This document shows, one piece after another, positions 34,179 through 46,282 of a stretch of 64,000 nucleotides of DNA (its first letter is position 1; the number at the start of each line of letters is the position of its first letter). Both the position numbers and the translations under genes were made by a program. The DNA comes from Tipula vernalis. Its lineage: Eukaryota > Arthropoda > Insecta > Diptera > Tipulidae. The notes beneath the pieces are model-generated. The model saw only the letters and a list, made by a program, of their open reading frames with translations. It made no database searches and had not been told where the DNA came from. The stretch covers positions 332,355,106 to 332,419,105 of the forward strand of contig OY282558.1 of assembly GCA_958295665.1 (NCBI GenBank), in the 5' to 3' direction.

Positions 34179-36195
34179 GCTTTGCCTTTCTCATCCGTAG
34201 CTTAAAAAGATTCGGAATCGAAATTTTTTAAAAAATCATTGTTTGAAAAGTCGAAACACTTACAAATTCGATTTTACGCTTTGATTAACTGTTTGATATG
34301 ACTAATTACATAATTTATTAATTTCAGTGTTTGATTAATACAATTCCAGGATCTTATTCAAAATTTAATTTTTTTACGAATTTAGAATTTTACCAATCGT
34401 ACTCAAATATTTGCAACTTCCTAGTGCTCCTAGTGTTAAAACTGGGAAAGCTTTCCTAAGCAATAATAATTTTTAACTTTCGGCGAGCTCCACCTTGCCC
34501 CGTATAATAGTTGTCAGTCGTCTGGAATTTTAAACTGAATTTACTCAAAATAATGATTTTTATAAAATCTAAAAATTGTCTTCATCAAAATCAGTATTTC
34601 TAAGAATATTCTATTTATTACAAAAAGCCAGTAAAAAAGTTAATTTTGAATTATCAAATATAAATTTCACCCATCTACGAGTATCTAACACCAACACTAA
34701 ACGGTTCAATATCGATTACATACCTATTTGAAATGAAAACTTCTTAAAAGAATATCGATAATAAATTTAAGCCTTGTTACCTAAAATGTGTAGGTAGGTA
34801 TAAAGGTAATACAAGAAAAATTTATTTTATGGCTGAATAAAGTTGATTACTTCTCGCTATCTGTTTGTGCATGTATTTTGCTGATATAGTTCTGTAATTC
34901 CATTTAAACTTATTATAGAGAAGGGATCGTATATAAATTTTTATTAATATAAGTAATTTTCAAGTTTTTCAAATCGAATAAATTTCAGAATTTAAGAAAA
35001 TATATAAAACATTAACGCGAAAGTTTGAGATTTTTTTTTCCGTCTCCCTGCCTGCTGTTGAACATATAAAGGGAGCGATGCCTGTTTACATTACGATTGT
35101 TATGAATTGGATTTAGCGTATCTATCGTAACTTTTATTAGTTCAGAAACTTCAGTGTAGATAACATTAATAAATGAAATATTGAACATAAATATTATGTA
35201 TCTGTGAAATATATGAAGCATACACAATTACATTATACATGCTGATATGTTGATATAAAATATTGAAAACTTTAATTTGATTTATAGTGATTATAATAAA
35301 ATGGTTATTCACAATATTGTATGTACACCATAGAGTTGTTTATTGAGTGTGGTATTTGAATCATATTAGCATAATATTAACTAATCCCATTATCAACAAG
35401 CAGACAAAACAGAATAAAACTGTATTTACATGTATGATAATTGTACAGACAATAGTTTATATCTCAACTATATTTTATGCTCCTATTTTAGTGTACTATG
35501 TGTAGTGGAATGATTTGTATTTTGTATAAAAATCTTCATTATCACCTGATGATGATACAATAAATTATTTTATAACTAAGCTGGACTAATATTTATGTAT
35601 TTATTTATATTTAAATGTTATTTGTGTGTTATTAATTAAATTTATGTGGAGAATTTCCATAAAATAAATCTTTATGTTCCATTATTGTAATTTAATTAGT
35701 CAGTTGAATTATGTAACCTTATAGTTTATTACTACAAATACACATATTCCTATTTATTTCTCAAATTATGTTAATGAATAAGGAGTAGTGCTTTTATCAT
35801 TGCAATTTGTTATTAAAATTAGCGATCATATTTGATGTTTTCTGGTTATCAAACATTGTAATATAAATTTATCTTGTTCAAAACCCTCAATCTGAAAACG
35901 ATTACAAATCCCAACGTAGATAAATTTGGTTTCTTAGAAAGGCAAACATCATCATTTTACATGGTATATATATAACTTCGAGAAAGCAAAAGGACGGTTT
36001 TCTTACATCTTAAGAATTTGATAAAGTATTTTAATTAAAAACAAATAAGAATTGTTTTTCCCAAAAATAACGCCTATGGAAAGCTTAACAAAAATAATAA
36101 CGTACCAATCTTGTATTTGAGTGGTAACATTGTACGCCTGCATGATAAAATGAAAAAAAGAAGATTACATTGTTCGTAACAAGCTTACGTATGGG
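34179..36195. other. AT-rich stretch with no recognised feature
   Basis: About 2 kb without a supported gene, terminal repeat or tandem array. Confidence 0.5.
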
Positions 36196-36320
36196 TTGGA
36201 AATTATCAAATGGCCGGTCTTTCGGTTAACCTTTTAAATAACAAGCATTTTTTTCTTCTAAGCTTTAAGCAAAATAGTTTTGAAAATATCAAATGGCTGG
36301 CCAGCGATTTAAATGATAGT
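36196..36320. repeat. Partial units of satellite A
   Basis: The words attatcaaatggccggtc and aaataacaagcattttt, then atatcaaatggctggcc, match satellite A at 13.3-18.2 kb. Highly diverged. Confidence 0.6.
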
Positions 36321-36859
36321 CATAATAAGCCAAGTATCTACAATATAGTAGCTCAATAAAATTCTACATCAAAAATTATTAACGGTCAACAATTTCGAAT
36401 AGAAATTTAACAGACAAAATGATACTTGCAACGATTATGAGTTTTGCTAAGTTACCTAACTAACCTCGATGTTAAAACAAGTAAAACTTCTCGAACATTC
36501 TGGAATTCAGTTGCGAAAGAATTATATCCGTTCACTACCTATTCCCCTAGATTTGAGAAAATGTTTATGATTTCGCTTTAGGTTAAATAGCTTAGACTAG
36601 CTCAAAATAGGTTTCTGTTCGCCGCGGTTTTATCCTAACATGAAATTGGGTTTATCAAATTTGTAATATTATTCATATAAATTAATAATAATAATTCTAC
36701 ACAAATACATTGAAACTTACAACTACTGAATCTTGGTTATGAATGTGAAGTTCTTTACAAATTCCCGGTTTTTATATATGTGTTAGTTTCATACTGCTAA
36801 ATTGAACTCCAATTTGAAAATCTGGATTCATATTGAAATATTTAGTACTAAAAATGTAA

Positions 36860-37616
36860 TTTTATTACAAACTGGAAGGTATCAGTTCGAATAAAAATTA
36901 TTTCTGGAAACAGAAATTGTCCTCGGAGGACAAGGAATTAAGTCGACTAATTTATGTCAAAATTGCCATTTGAAGATTAAAATATGGAACAAATTTATTT
37001 CGAAGGATAGCGAATAACTTTATATCTTGAAGGTTCTATTCATTGATTAAAATTTGAAAAAAAAAAAACTAGGATACATCTTCAACTTGATGGATGAAGA
37101 ATATATTCAGATGTCAGGTGAACTATCAGAAACTGGGTCCAAATCTGTGATAGGGTGATTTCGGCCCTTTATCAATTTCAGTCAAAATGGCAATTTGAAG
37201 AATAAAATTCGAAACACAATCATTTCTGGTGACAGGGGATACCTTCTCAGCTTGCTGGATGTAAAATTTATTCAAAAGCCTTGCGAACCATCAGAACCTG
37301 AGCTCAAATCTCTGATAAGGGGTCTTAATGGCCCTTTATCAATTTCAGCCAAAACCTCAATTTGAAATTTATAATTCGAAGCAGCCTGGTAACTTGATGG
37401 ATTAAAAATTTAATCAGCTATTTTGTGAACTATCACATCCTTAGTCCAAATCTCTGACAAGCGACATTAATGCCGCTTTATCAATTTCATTGGACAAGGG
37501 ATACCTTATCAGCTTGATGGATAAAGAATTTATTCAGATACCTTGTGTACTATCAGAAGCTGAGTCCAAATCTCTAACAAGGGTGGTTTATGGCCCTTTA
37601 TCAATTTCAGCAACAA
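36860..37616. repeat. Satellite C, diverged tandem units of 120-165 bp
   Basis: Recurring words: cttgatggatgaagaat (near 37087, 37252, 37393, 37512), gtccaaatctctgac, ggccctttatcaatttcag and aatttgaagaataaaattcg. Unit length varies through deletions. A reversed single unit is at 43290-43376. Confidence 0.75.
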
Positions 37617-38600
37617 CCGAAATTTGCTCTTCTTGTATTTATTTAGAAAATTATTTCTGATAATAGTTTTTCATTTAAATCTTTCTATTTTCTTATTAGA
37701 TTAAAAATCGTATCAGATACAAAAACCAAAAAAGTTTTTCTATTTAATTTTAATTTTTATTTATTAAAATTATTATGATTGGTAAACCTAATTAATCCAA
37801 TATGTGGTTTAACGTGTAATTTTTTTTATTTTGGCTTCATTTGGTACAATTTTATCATTTTAAATTCTAGAAATTTGTACTTAAAAATCGTATAAATTTA
37901 TTGCTAAGCTAAGAGTTACTAAAAATATAAATGTTTCAAAATTATTAGATTTCAGCTTACACATATGTATGTATTTATCAGTTACAACATGATAAATATG
38001 GTTTAATATAATTTCAAAACTGTTAGAGACCCAAAGAATATTTTTGGCAATTTAACATTAAATTTCTGCAGTTTTAAGCATAGTTTCCTGGCATTCAAAA
38101 TGATAAAACCGAAATTTGCTCTTCTTGTATTTATTTAGAAAATTATTCCTGATAATAGTTTTTCATTTAAATCTTTCTATTTTCTTATTAGATTAAAAAT
38201 CGTATCAGATACAAAAACCAAAAAAGTTTTTCTATTTAATTTTAATTTTTATTTATTAAAATTATTATGATTGGTAAACCTAATTAATCCAATATGTGGT
38301 TTAACGTGTAATTTTTTTTATTTTGGCTTCATTTGGTACAATTTTATCATTTTAAATTCTAGAAATTTGTACTTAAAAATCGTATAAATTTATTGCTAAG
38401 CTAAGAGTTACTAAAAATATAAATGTTTCAAAATTATTAGATTTCAGCTTACACATATGTATGTATTTATCAGTTACAACATGATAAATATGGTTTAATA
38501 TAATTTCAAAACTGTTAGAGACCCAAAGAATATTTTTGGCAATTTAACATTAAATTTCTGTAGTTTTAAGCATAGTTTCCTGGCATTCAAAATGATAAAA
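37617..38600 (+). repeat. 492-bp tandem duplication, nearly identical
   Basis: Units 37617-38108 and 38109-38600 are in direct orientation. Reading both, I see only two or three differences (ttatttctg versus ttattcctg, ctgcagtttt versus ctgtagtttt), so the identity is above 99%. Non-coding. Either a very recent duplication or an assembly collapse/expansion artefact. Confidence 0.9.
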
Positions 38601-39715
38601 CTGTTCAAAATGAATCGAATGTACAAAAATTTGATTTTAGATACATATTGGATTAATTAGATTTTCCAATTATAACAATTTTAATAAATAAAAATTAAAA
38701 TTAAAAAGACACTATTTCCATATATAGAAAGTTTCTTATTAGAAAGTTCACTTTTGTCCGCTAGAGCCCATGGTTTCGTTCGTCAATATCAAAATTGAAA
38801 TTAATCTCTTATCATTCTACTTATACCTCTAATTAATAAGCCAACTGGAAAATATTTTTATTTTAAGGCATAGCAGCATGTAAAACCGCAAACCGGCAAA
38901 TTAAACCTCAAATTCAGTTTTTGGCAAAATTGTTTCATTTTGCAATATTAAAATTATTAAAAAAATGACTGAAATATCTCACTAGAGTTAATTTGATTTC
39001 ATTCAAAAAAATCCAATTTTAATTTTGAAGGGAGGATTTTAGTTAGGCGGCGCGAATTCAAGTATAATGGGCCAAGAATACTATTCCATTATTCAAAAGA
39101 ATTACAAACAAACAATTTGCATTCTAATTTACATAGATTAAATTATATTTATTTAAAAAGAAAATTTAAAAAAAATGCATTTATTGCAAGTGTTTTCAAC
39201 AATATCTGTCATTTTCTTATTTTTTCTACAATAATAGAGGATGCTTTTGTCTCAGTTAAGGCAATTCCTGTGATTCTAAAACCTTTATAAGGTTTTTGCA
39301 TATGATACGATTTTTAGCAAAAACGATACAATACCGAGACGTCTCGTGAACACTTATTTTCAAGAAATGAAAACAACAACAACAACAAATGGAAAATACA
39401 GTAGAACTGTAATAACTTTATCTTCTTAATCTCTTTAAATCAGATACTTTGCTGTTAATTTCTTCTTACCTCTACTTCTTCTTGATTTGCGTTTGACTTT
39501 GAATTGAGTTTGCTCTACGAGTTTAAAGAATACAAAAAACAAATCGAACAAAAATTCGTATTTCTCACTACTTTTATTTTTTGTTTATTTTTTGTGTTTA
39601 CAATATTTATGTGTGAGTGTACATACAAACAAAATCTGTGATTGTTTGCAACAAATAAATAAAAAACATTATTCTAGATAAATAGAAAATAAACGCTTCT
39701 TGCATAGTTTCCTAA
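38601..39715. other. AT-rich stretch with no recognised feature
   Basis: No supported gene or repeat. Confidence 0.5.
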
Positions 39716-39875
39716 TTCGGCTATTCACACGCAGTTAACACTGCAACACATCATTTCCTCGTTTCTTACCTCTGTCCCTATAAACTACCTTCCTCCTCCC
39801 GTTAGTTAATAGGCGAAGAAGTAAGGAACGAGGAAATCATGTATTGCAGCGTTAACTGCGTGTGAACAGCCGGAA
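39716..39875. mobile_element. 160-bp MITE with TAA TSD (Harbinger-like)
   Basis: The left end ttcggctattcacacgcag and the right end, reverse complemented, ttccggctgttcacacgcag start inverted arms of about 58 bp. TAA flanks both sides (39713-39715, 39876-39878). A 3-bp T/A-rich target suggests the PIF/Harbinger superfamily. No coding capacity. Confidence 0.75.
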
Positions 39876-40044
39876 TAAGTTTATGTTAGTGGTTTTTAAT
39901 TTTTTAACCTTTATACAAACAACCTTTTACCGGCTGAATAAAAAAACTACACATTTCGGCTGGATTGTACACATTCATATGTATTATATGAAAAGAAAGC
40001 GAAATTATGATACTAACATGGGTTTACATTGCGTTATGGATTAT

Positions 40045-41066
40045 TAGAAATTCTGGAATATGGCCAAGTAGGATGGAACTTGGTTATTTCTTAACCAATT
40101 ATGATGAAATTCGACTTGTACGATGGAAATGGGATATTCAAATGATGTTTAGATGAAGTTCTGGAATATGACCAAGTAGGATGGAACTTGGCTATTTCTT
40201 AACCGATTATGATGAAATTCGACACGTGCGATAGAAATGGGATTCTAAAATGATATTTAGAAGAAGTTCTGGAATATGGTCAATTAGGAAGGAACACGGT
40301 TAATTATCAACCGATTATGATGAAATTCGAAAATGGGATCATCAAATGATTTTTTGGTGAAGTTCTGGAATAAGGCAAAGTAGGATGGAACTTCGCTATT
40401 TCTGAACTGATTGTGATGAAACTCGACTTGTACGATGGAAATGGGATTCTAAAATTATTTTTAGATGAAGCTCCGAAATATGGTCCACTAGGATGAAACT
40501 CGGTTATTTTTTAACCTAGTATGATGAAATGCGACATGTACGATCGAGATGGGATTCTCAAATAATTTTTAGTTGAAGCTTCTTCTGAAGGAATTCGGCT
40601 ATTTCTAAACCGATTTTGATGAAATTGATCATGTATGATATAAATGGGGTTCTAAAATGAGTTTTATATGAAGTTCTGGAACACAGCTAATTCGGAAGGA
40701 ACTTGACCACTTTTTAACTGTTTAATTGAAATTCAGCATGGACTAAGGAAATGGGATTATAAATTTTTTTTTTTTTTTTTGGTTATAATCTATGCAATCT
40801 GTTCTGGGGATAAAGGCACTCCCAACTCTTTCGCAGTTTACTTTTACGCAGTAAATTGGAAACGGGATTTTATAATGATTTAAAGAGAAGTCCTCAAAGG
40901 ACATCAACAAACTATTTTATAATCTTATATGCTGAATTTCATCATAATCGGTTAAAATGTGGCTAAATTCCTTTCTCATTTGGTTTGTCGACTCCCTTTC
41001 GAATTAGCCTCATTCCAGAATTTTTTCTAAAAAATATTTTAGAATGCCATTTCCATCGTATATGCT
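40045..41066 (+). repeat. ~108-bp satellite B, direct orientation
   Basis: The word agttctggaatatggccaag recurs near 40050, 40157 and 40266, followed by taggatggaacttgg, taaccgattatgatgaaatt and gtacgatggaaatggga. Six to seven units run to about 40760, then the array degrades and the last 150 bp (40910-41066) are in reverse orientation. Includes a 15-bp T run near 40766. Confidence 0.85.
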
Positions 41067-41540
41067 GGGGGTCAATTCTCGTTCCGTGAGAAGTATAATG
41101 AAAACTATTTTCAGTGAGAAATACACACTTCCGATTCATCTTCCTTGAGGAGGAAAAAATTACGTCAACATTTTTTCATATGAATAAAATTTTTTTTGAC
41201 CATTTTGGTGGTGAGAACCTCATAAATCATGATTTTTTGACAGGCAATGACGAAAATTGATTAACTAAATCTACTTTATCATTTATTTAGCTAATATTTA
41301 AACCAATTGCTGTATCATCTAGCGGAAATTTATATGAAACTCGATAAAATGTCTGTTTACAGTGTAGCTTACTATGAAAACAGCTTATTCAGCGTTTTTT
41401 CCATGATTCTTTTTCATTTGGACATCGAGAATCGTTTATTGTGAAATGTTGTGTGAAATGTTATAAATGAAAAAGACTCGATGGAAAGAAAATAGAAACA
41501 TTTTTTCATTAGTTTTTTCCATAAAACGAGAATTGATCGG
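41067..41540. mobile_element. GGGGGTCAATT-ended MITE, copy 2
   Basis: 474-bp element beginning gggggtcaattctcgttcc and ending aaaacgagaattgatcgg, an inverted pair. The internal segment around 41245-41360 is the reverse complement of 9225-9345 in copy 1. It is inserted in satellite B. Confidence 0.8.
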
Positions 41541-42440
41541 TTATTAATTGTGTGTTGATTATGTGTTGGTTAACGTGTCGAATTTCATCATAATCGGTTC
41601 AGGAATAGCCAAGTTAGATCCCAATAGGAATAATCCATATTCCAGAACTTCATCTAAAAATTATTTTAGGATCCATTTTCCATCGTACAACTCAAATTTC
41701 ATCATTAATCATAATCCATATTCCAGAACTTCATCTAAAAATTATTTTAGGATCAATTTTCCATCGTACAACTCAAACTTCATCATAATCGGTTAAGAAA
41801 CAGCCAAGTTCCATCCTACTTTGTCATATTCCCGAACTTCATCTAAAAATCATTTGAAGATCCCATTTCCGTCGTACAAGTAGTATTTCATCATAATCGA
41901 TTGAGAAGAACTTCTTCTTCATATCATTTTCTAATCCAATTTGTATCGAACGTGTCGAATTTCATTATAATCGGTTAAGCAATAGCCAAGTTAGGCCCTA
42001 ATAGGCCATATTCAAGAACTTCATCTAAAAATTATTTGAAGATCCCATTTCCATCGTACAACTCGAATTTCATCATAATAGGTTAAGAAATAGCCAAGTT
42101 CCATCCTACTTAGACATATCCAAGAGTTTCTTCTAAACATCATTTTAAAATCCCATTTGCTTCGTATTAGTCGAATTTTACCCAAACCGATTGAGAACTA
42201 ACTGAGATCCTTCCTAATAGGCCATATTCCAGAACTTCTTCTATATATCAATTTAGAATAGCATATTTCTATTGCACGTGTCTAATTTCATCATAAATGT
42301 TCAAGAAATAGCCAAGTTCCATCCTACTTGGCCATATTCCAGAACTTCTTCTAAAAATCATTTGAAGATCCCATTTCCATTATGCAAGTCGAATTTCATC
42401 ACAATCGGGTGAGAAATACTATATATAGTATAGAAATCTA
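41541..42440 (-). repeat. ~108-bp satellite B, reverse orientation
   Basis: Repeated tttcatcataatcggttaag, aaatagccaagttcc, ccatattccagaacttc and cccatttccatcgtac, which are the reverse complement of the array at 40045. About eight units, several truncated. The small open frame at 41548-41796 is only repeat sequence. Confidence 0.85.
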
Positions 42441-43289
42441 AAAATCAGTTTAGAATCTCACATTTAGTCAGTATCATATTCAAATGTATATTGTTGGTTG
42501 GCCACAATAAATAACCCATAACCCAATGAAAACCCATCGTTAATTTATTAATAAAGAAAAAACAAACATATATTCCCTTTATTCACTGGTCGTGATTCAA
42601 TTAATACCAGTTTAGCTCTAAATATGTAAACAAACGACCAATTTTTGTTTTATGACGACACTCAACTCTAGTATTAAAGGAGCCCTTTAAATTACAACCA
42701 ACAACAAGTAAAAAAAAATAAAAATGAAAACAAACACAAAAATGTTTCATTCGCTTTTTCTCTATTTACAAACACGTGGCAGAATTGTGTGACGTCACAA
42801 ACACGTGACTCGAAACATCAAGTTAACCTTGCTTGAATCATGCTCACCGGTGTACCAGCGCATACTAACAAGTTTAACACCAGAAAATTTTTCTGAATAC
42901 ATATTTTTGACCTCGCTCAAAACAATCTCGCATTAGTTTAAGAGTAAATTTTCTCAAAGAGAGAATTATATTTTTGTGGTTTTAAGTATATTGCGTAGGG
43001 GCTCACTGTATTGTTCGAAATATAATTTCTACACCCAATTAGGTATTTTCTACACCCAACTAATTTGAATTTTTATTTATTCGACACGAGACGTTTCTAT
43101 GAAATCTACTATAGTTTTTGATTTTTAGTCTAATAAAAAAATTAATAGATTTGAATGAAAAGCTATTATCAAAAATAATTATCTATACAAATACAAGAAA
43201 AACGGAAAATCATGGCTTCTGTCAATGATTTTCACTCGAACCGGAACGTGAAAGTTATACCATATCCCCATCAAGATAATAAGGTTTCC
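42441..43289. other. AT-rich stretch with one motif cluster
   Basis: No coding signal. Contains the E-box/CRE cluster listed separately. Confidence 0.5.
42773..42807. promoter_or_regulatory. CACGTG - TGACGTCA - CACGTG cluster
   Basis: Two palindromic E-boxes (CACGTG at 42773-42778 and 42802-42807) flank a perfect cyclic-AMP response element (TGACGTCA at 42790-42797) within 35 bp. These are consensus sites for bHLH and bZIP factors respectively. Three perfect palindromic sites so close are unlikely in AT-rich sequence, but I see no promoter or gene next to them. Confidence 0.35.
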
Positions 43290-43376
43290 CATATGCCAAA
43301 AAAATTGCGGTATTGACTGAAATTGACAAAGGGACATAAGCAACCCTTGTCAGAGATTTGGACTAAACAAAAATGT
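43290..43376 (-). repeat. Single reversed unit of satellite C
   Basis: Reverse complement of tagtccaaatctctgacaag, tgtccctttgtcaatttc and agtcaatacc, matching 37.1-37.6 kb. Confidence 0.65.
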
Positions 43377-43769
43377 TATATTATAACATTTAACGATTTT
43401 CAATATGTATATAAAATTTAAAGGATTTAAAGAAATCAAAGAATTCAAAAGTTGTAATAATTTAAGGAATTCAAAGAATCTGAAAATTTTAAAGAATTCA
43501 AACAAGTTACAGAATTTAAAGAATTATAAGATTTTCAAATTATACAATTGAATGAATTTCAATTTATAAAATTTAAATGATTTAAAGGATTTAAAGAATT
43601 CGAAAAATTTAAAGAATTTAAAGAATCTAAACAACTTAAAGGATTTAAAGAATTTAAAAAATTTAAAGAATTTAAAGAATTTGAAGAACTGAAAGAATTT
43701 AAAGAATTTCCAAGCTATAAAATTTAATGAATTTTAATTTTATAAATTTAAAGTATCTAAAGAATTTAA

Positions 43770-43999
43770 GACTAGAACTACCGACCATCAAAATGACCGG
43801 TTATACATTTATTGAATTCAATTTTTTTAATTATTATGTCAATATTTTTTTGGAACTTTGTGATGAATTTTGACATAATTACTTTGTTATCATATTAAAA
43901 GTCATCACAGATTACCACAAAAATATTAATATAATAATTAAAAAAATTGAATTCAATAAATGTATAACCGGTCATTTTGACCGGTCAATAGTTCTAGTG
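43770..43999. mobile_element. 230-bp MITE with TTAA TSD
   Basis: Inverted arms of about 80 bp: left gactagaactaccgaccatc followed by aaaatgaccggttatacatt, and right, reverse complemented, cactagaactattgaccggt followed by caaaatgaccggttatacat. TTAA flanks both sides (43766-43769, 44000-44003). TTAA targeting is characteristic of piggyBac-type transposases. Inserted in the GAATTTAAA array. Confidence 0.85.
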
Positions 44000-45129
44000 T
44001 TAAAGAATTCAAAAATTCTAAGAATTCAAGGAATTAAAAGATTTAAAAAATTGAAACAAGTTAAAGAATTTAGGGAAGTTAAACTTTAAAGTTTTAAAGG
44101 AGATTTTAAAGAATTTAAGGAATTCAAAGAGTTTACAGAATTGAAGAAATTCAAAGAATTTAATGAATTTAAAAAATTAAAAGATTTTAGGGAATTTAAA
44201 GAAGTTTAAAAATTTAAAGTATTTAAATAATTTTCAAATTTTCAAATTATAAAATTTAAAAAAATTTTATTTTATAAATTTAAAGGATTTAAAGAATTCA
44301 AAGAATTCAAAAGTTGTAATAATTTAAGGAATTCAAAGAATCTGAAAATTTTAAAGAATTCAAACAAGTTAAAGAATTTAGAAACGTTAAAGGATTTAAA
44401 GAATTATAAGATTTCCAAATTATAAAATTGAGTGAATTTCAATTTATACAATTTAAATGATTTAAAGGATTTAAAGAATTCGAAAAGTTTAAAGTATTTA
44501 AAGAATTCAAAAATTTTAAAGAATTTAAAGAATCCAAAGTATTTAAAGGATTCACAGAATTTCCAAACTATAAAATTTAACGAATTTCAATTTTATAAAT
44601 TTAAAGTATCTAAAGAATTTACAGAATTCAAAAATTCTAAGAATTTAAGGAATTAAAAGATTTAAAAAAATTGAAAATTTTAAAGAATTGAAACAAGTTA
44701 AAGAATTTAGGGAAGTTAAACTTTAAAGATTTTAAGAAGATTTTAAAGAATTTAAGGAATCCAAAGAATTTACAGAATTGAAGAAATTCAAAGAATTTAA
44801 TTAGTTTAAAGAATTAAAAGATTTTGAGGAATTTAAAGAAGTTTAAATATTTAAAGAATTTAAATAATTTTAAAATTTTCAAATTATAAAATTTAAAAAA
44901 ATTTAATTTTATAAATTTAAAGGATTTAAAGAATTCAAAGAATTCAAAAGTTGTAAAAATATAAGGAATTCAAAGAATCTGAAAATTTTAAAGAATTCAA
45001 ACCAGTTAAAGAATTTAGAGGAGTTTAAGAAGTTAAAGAATTTAAAGAATTATAAAATTACCAAATTATAAAATTTAACGAATTTCAAATTATAAAATTT
45101 AACGGATTTATAGGATTGAAAAAATTCTT

Positions 45130-45520
45130 AATACAATTGAAAAACGAAACGTAATACATAAAAATTTTATTATGTTTCAATTTACAAATTAAAAACAATG
45201 AATTAACTTTCAATTCTATACAATTACTCTGATTACTCTGATTTGAGTAATTGTATAGAATTGACAAAGGACGAACCTCCGAAACCGATCTTTTGGCCCA
45301 TAAAATTAATATCAAGTTAATTAAAGTTATTTCATTGTTTTTAATTTGTAAATTGAAACATAATAAAATTTTTGCTTTAAAATTACTTTAATTTTACTAT
45401 TTTTACTTTTATTTTATTTTTTAATATTATGTTTTGTTTTTCAATTGTATTAATAATTAAGTGATATAAGGCCTACGGGAACAACGAAAAAATGGATGCA
45501 TACCATTTATTTGGAAGTCA
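45130..45520. mobile_element. PLE-related hairpin insertion
   Basis: Three nested inverted pairs: 45130-45157 with 45423-45452 (tacaattgaaaaacgaaac), 45161-45202 with 45331-45373 (aattttattatgtttcaatt), and 45211-45229 with 45245-45263 (caattctatacaattactc). A hammerhead-like motif sits between the inner and outer arms. The right flank (aagtgatataaggcctacgg ... aaaatggatgcataccat) resembles the PLE flank at 14550-14600. No endonuclease or RT remains. Confidence 0.6.
45258..45294 (+). ncRNA. Degraded hammerhead-like motif
   Basis: Reads ttgacaaaggacgaacctcc then gaaaccgatctttt, aligning segment by segment with the motif at 14125-14162 (ctgacgaaggaagaacatcc then gaaaccggtcttcc). The GAAAC core is kept, but the CUGANGA core is changed at two positions, so cleavage is not expected. 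Confidence 0.4.
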
Positions 45521-46282
45521 AAGCATTCGAAGAATTTAAAGAAATTTTAAAAAGTTAAAGAATTTTAAAATTTCCAAAATATAAAATTTAACGAATTTCA
45601 AATTATAAATTTTAAATAATATACAGAATTCAAAAAATCGAAGAATTTAAATAAATATAAAAATTTAAAGAATTGAAGAAATTCAATGAATTTAAAGACT
45701 ATAAAGAATTTAAAGGAGTTTGAAAATTTATATAATTTTAAAATTTTAAAATTATACAATTTATCAAATTATTTTATAAATTTAAAGGATTTAAAGAATT
45801 CAAAGAATTCAAAAGTTGTAAGAATTTAAGGAATTGAAGGAATTTGAAAATTTTAAAGAAAATAAACAAGTTAAAGAATTTAGAAAAGTTAAAGAATTTA
45901 AGGAATCATAAGATTTCCAAATTATAAAATTTAATGAATTTCAATTAATAAAATTTAAATGATTTAAAGGATTTAAGGATTTCGAAAAATTTAAAGAATT
46001 TAAAGAATAAAACATTTTAAATAATTTAAAGAATCTAAAGAATTTGAAAGATTCAAAGAATTAAAAATTTTTTAAAGAAGTTAAAGAATTTAGGGAATTT
46101 AAAGAATTACAAGAATTTGAATAATTTAAAGCATATAAAGAAGTTAACGAATTTCTAGAAATTAAAGAATTATAAAATTTCCAAATTATAAAATTTAACA
46201 AATTTCAAATTATATTGTGTAATTTAAAGAATATGAGGAATTCAAATAATTCGAAGAATTTAACAAATTTAAAAGATCTAAA

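Noticed and set aside
41548..41796. 82-codon frame with an internal peptide repeat
   Set aside because: It is satellite B sequence read in a chance open frame.
44432..44656. Lys/Leu/Asn-rich protein
   Set aside because: An off-frame reading of the GAATTTAAA array.
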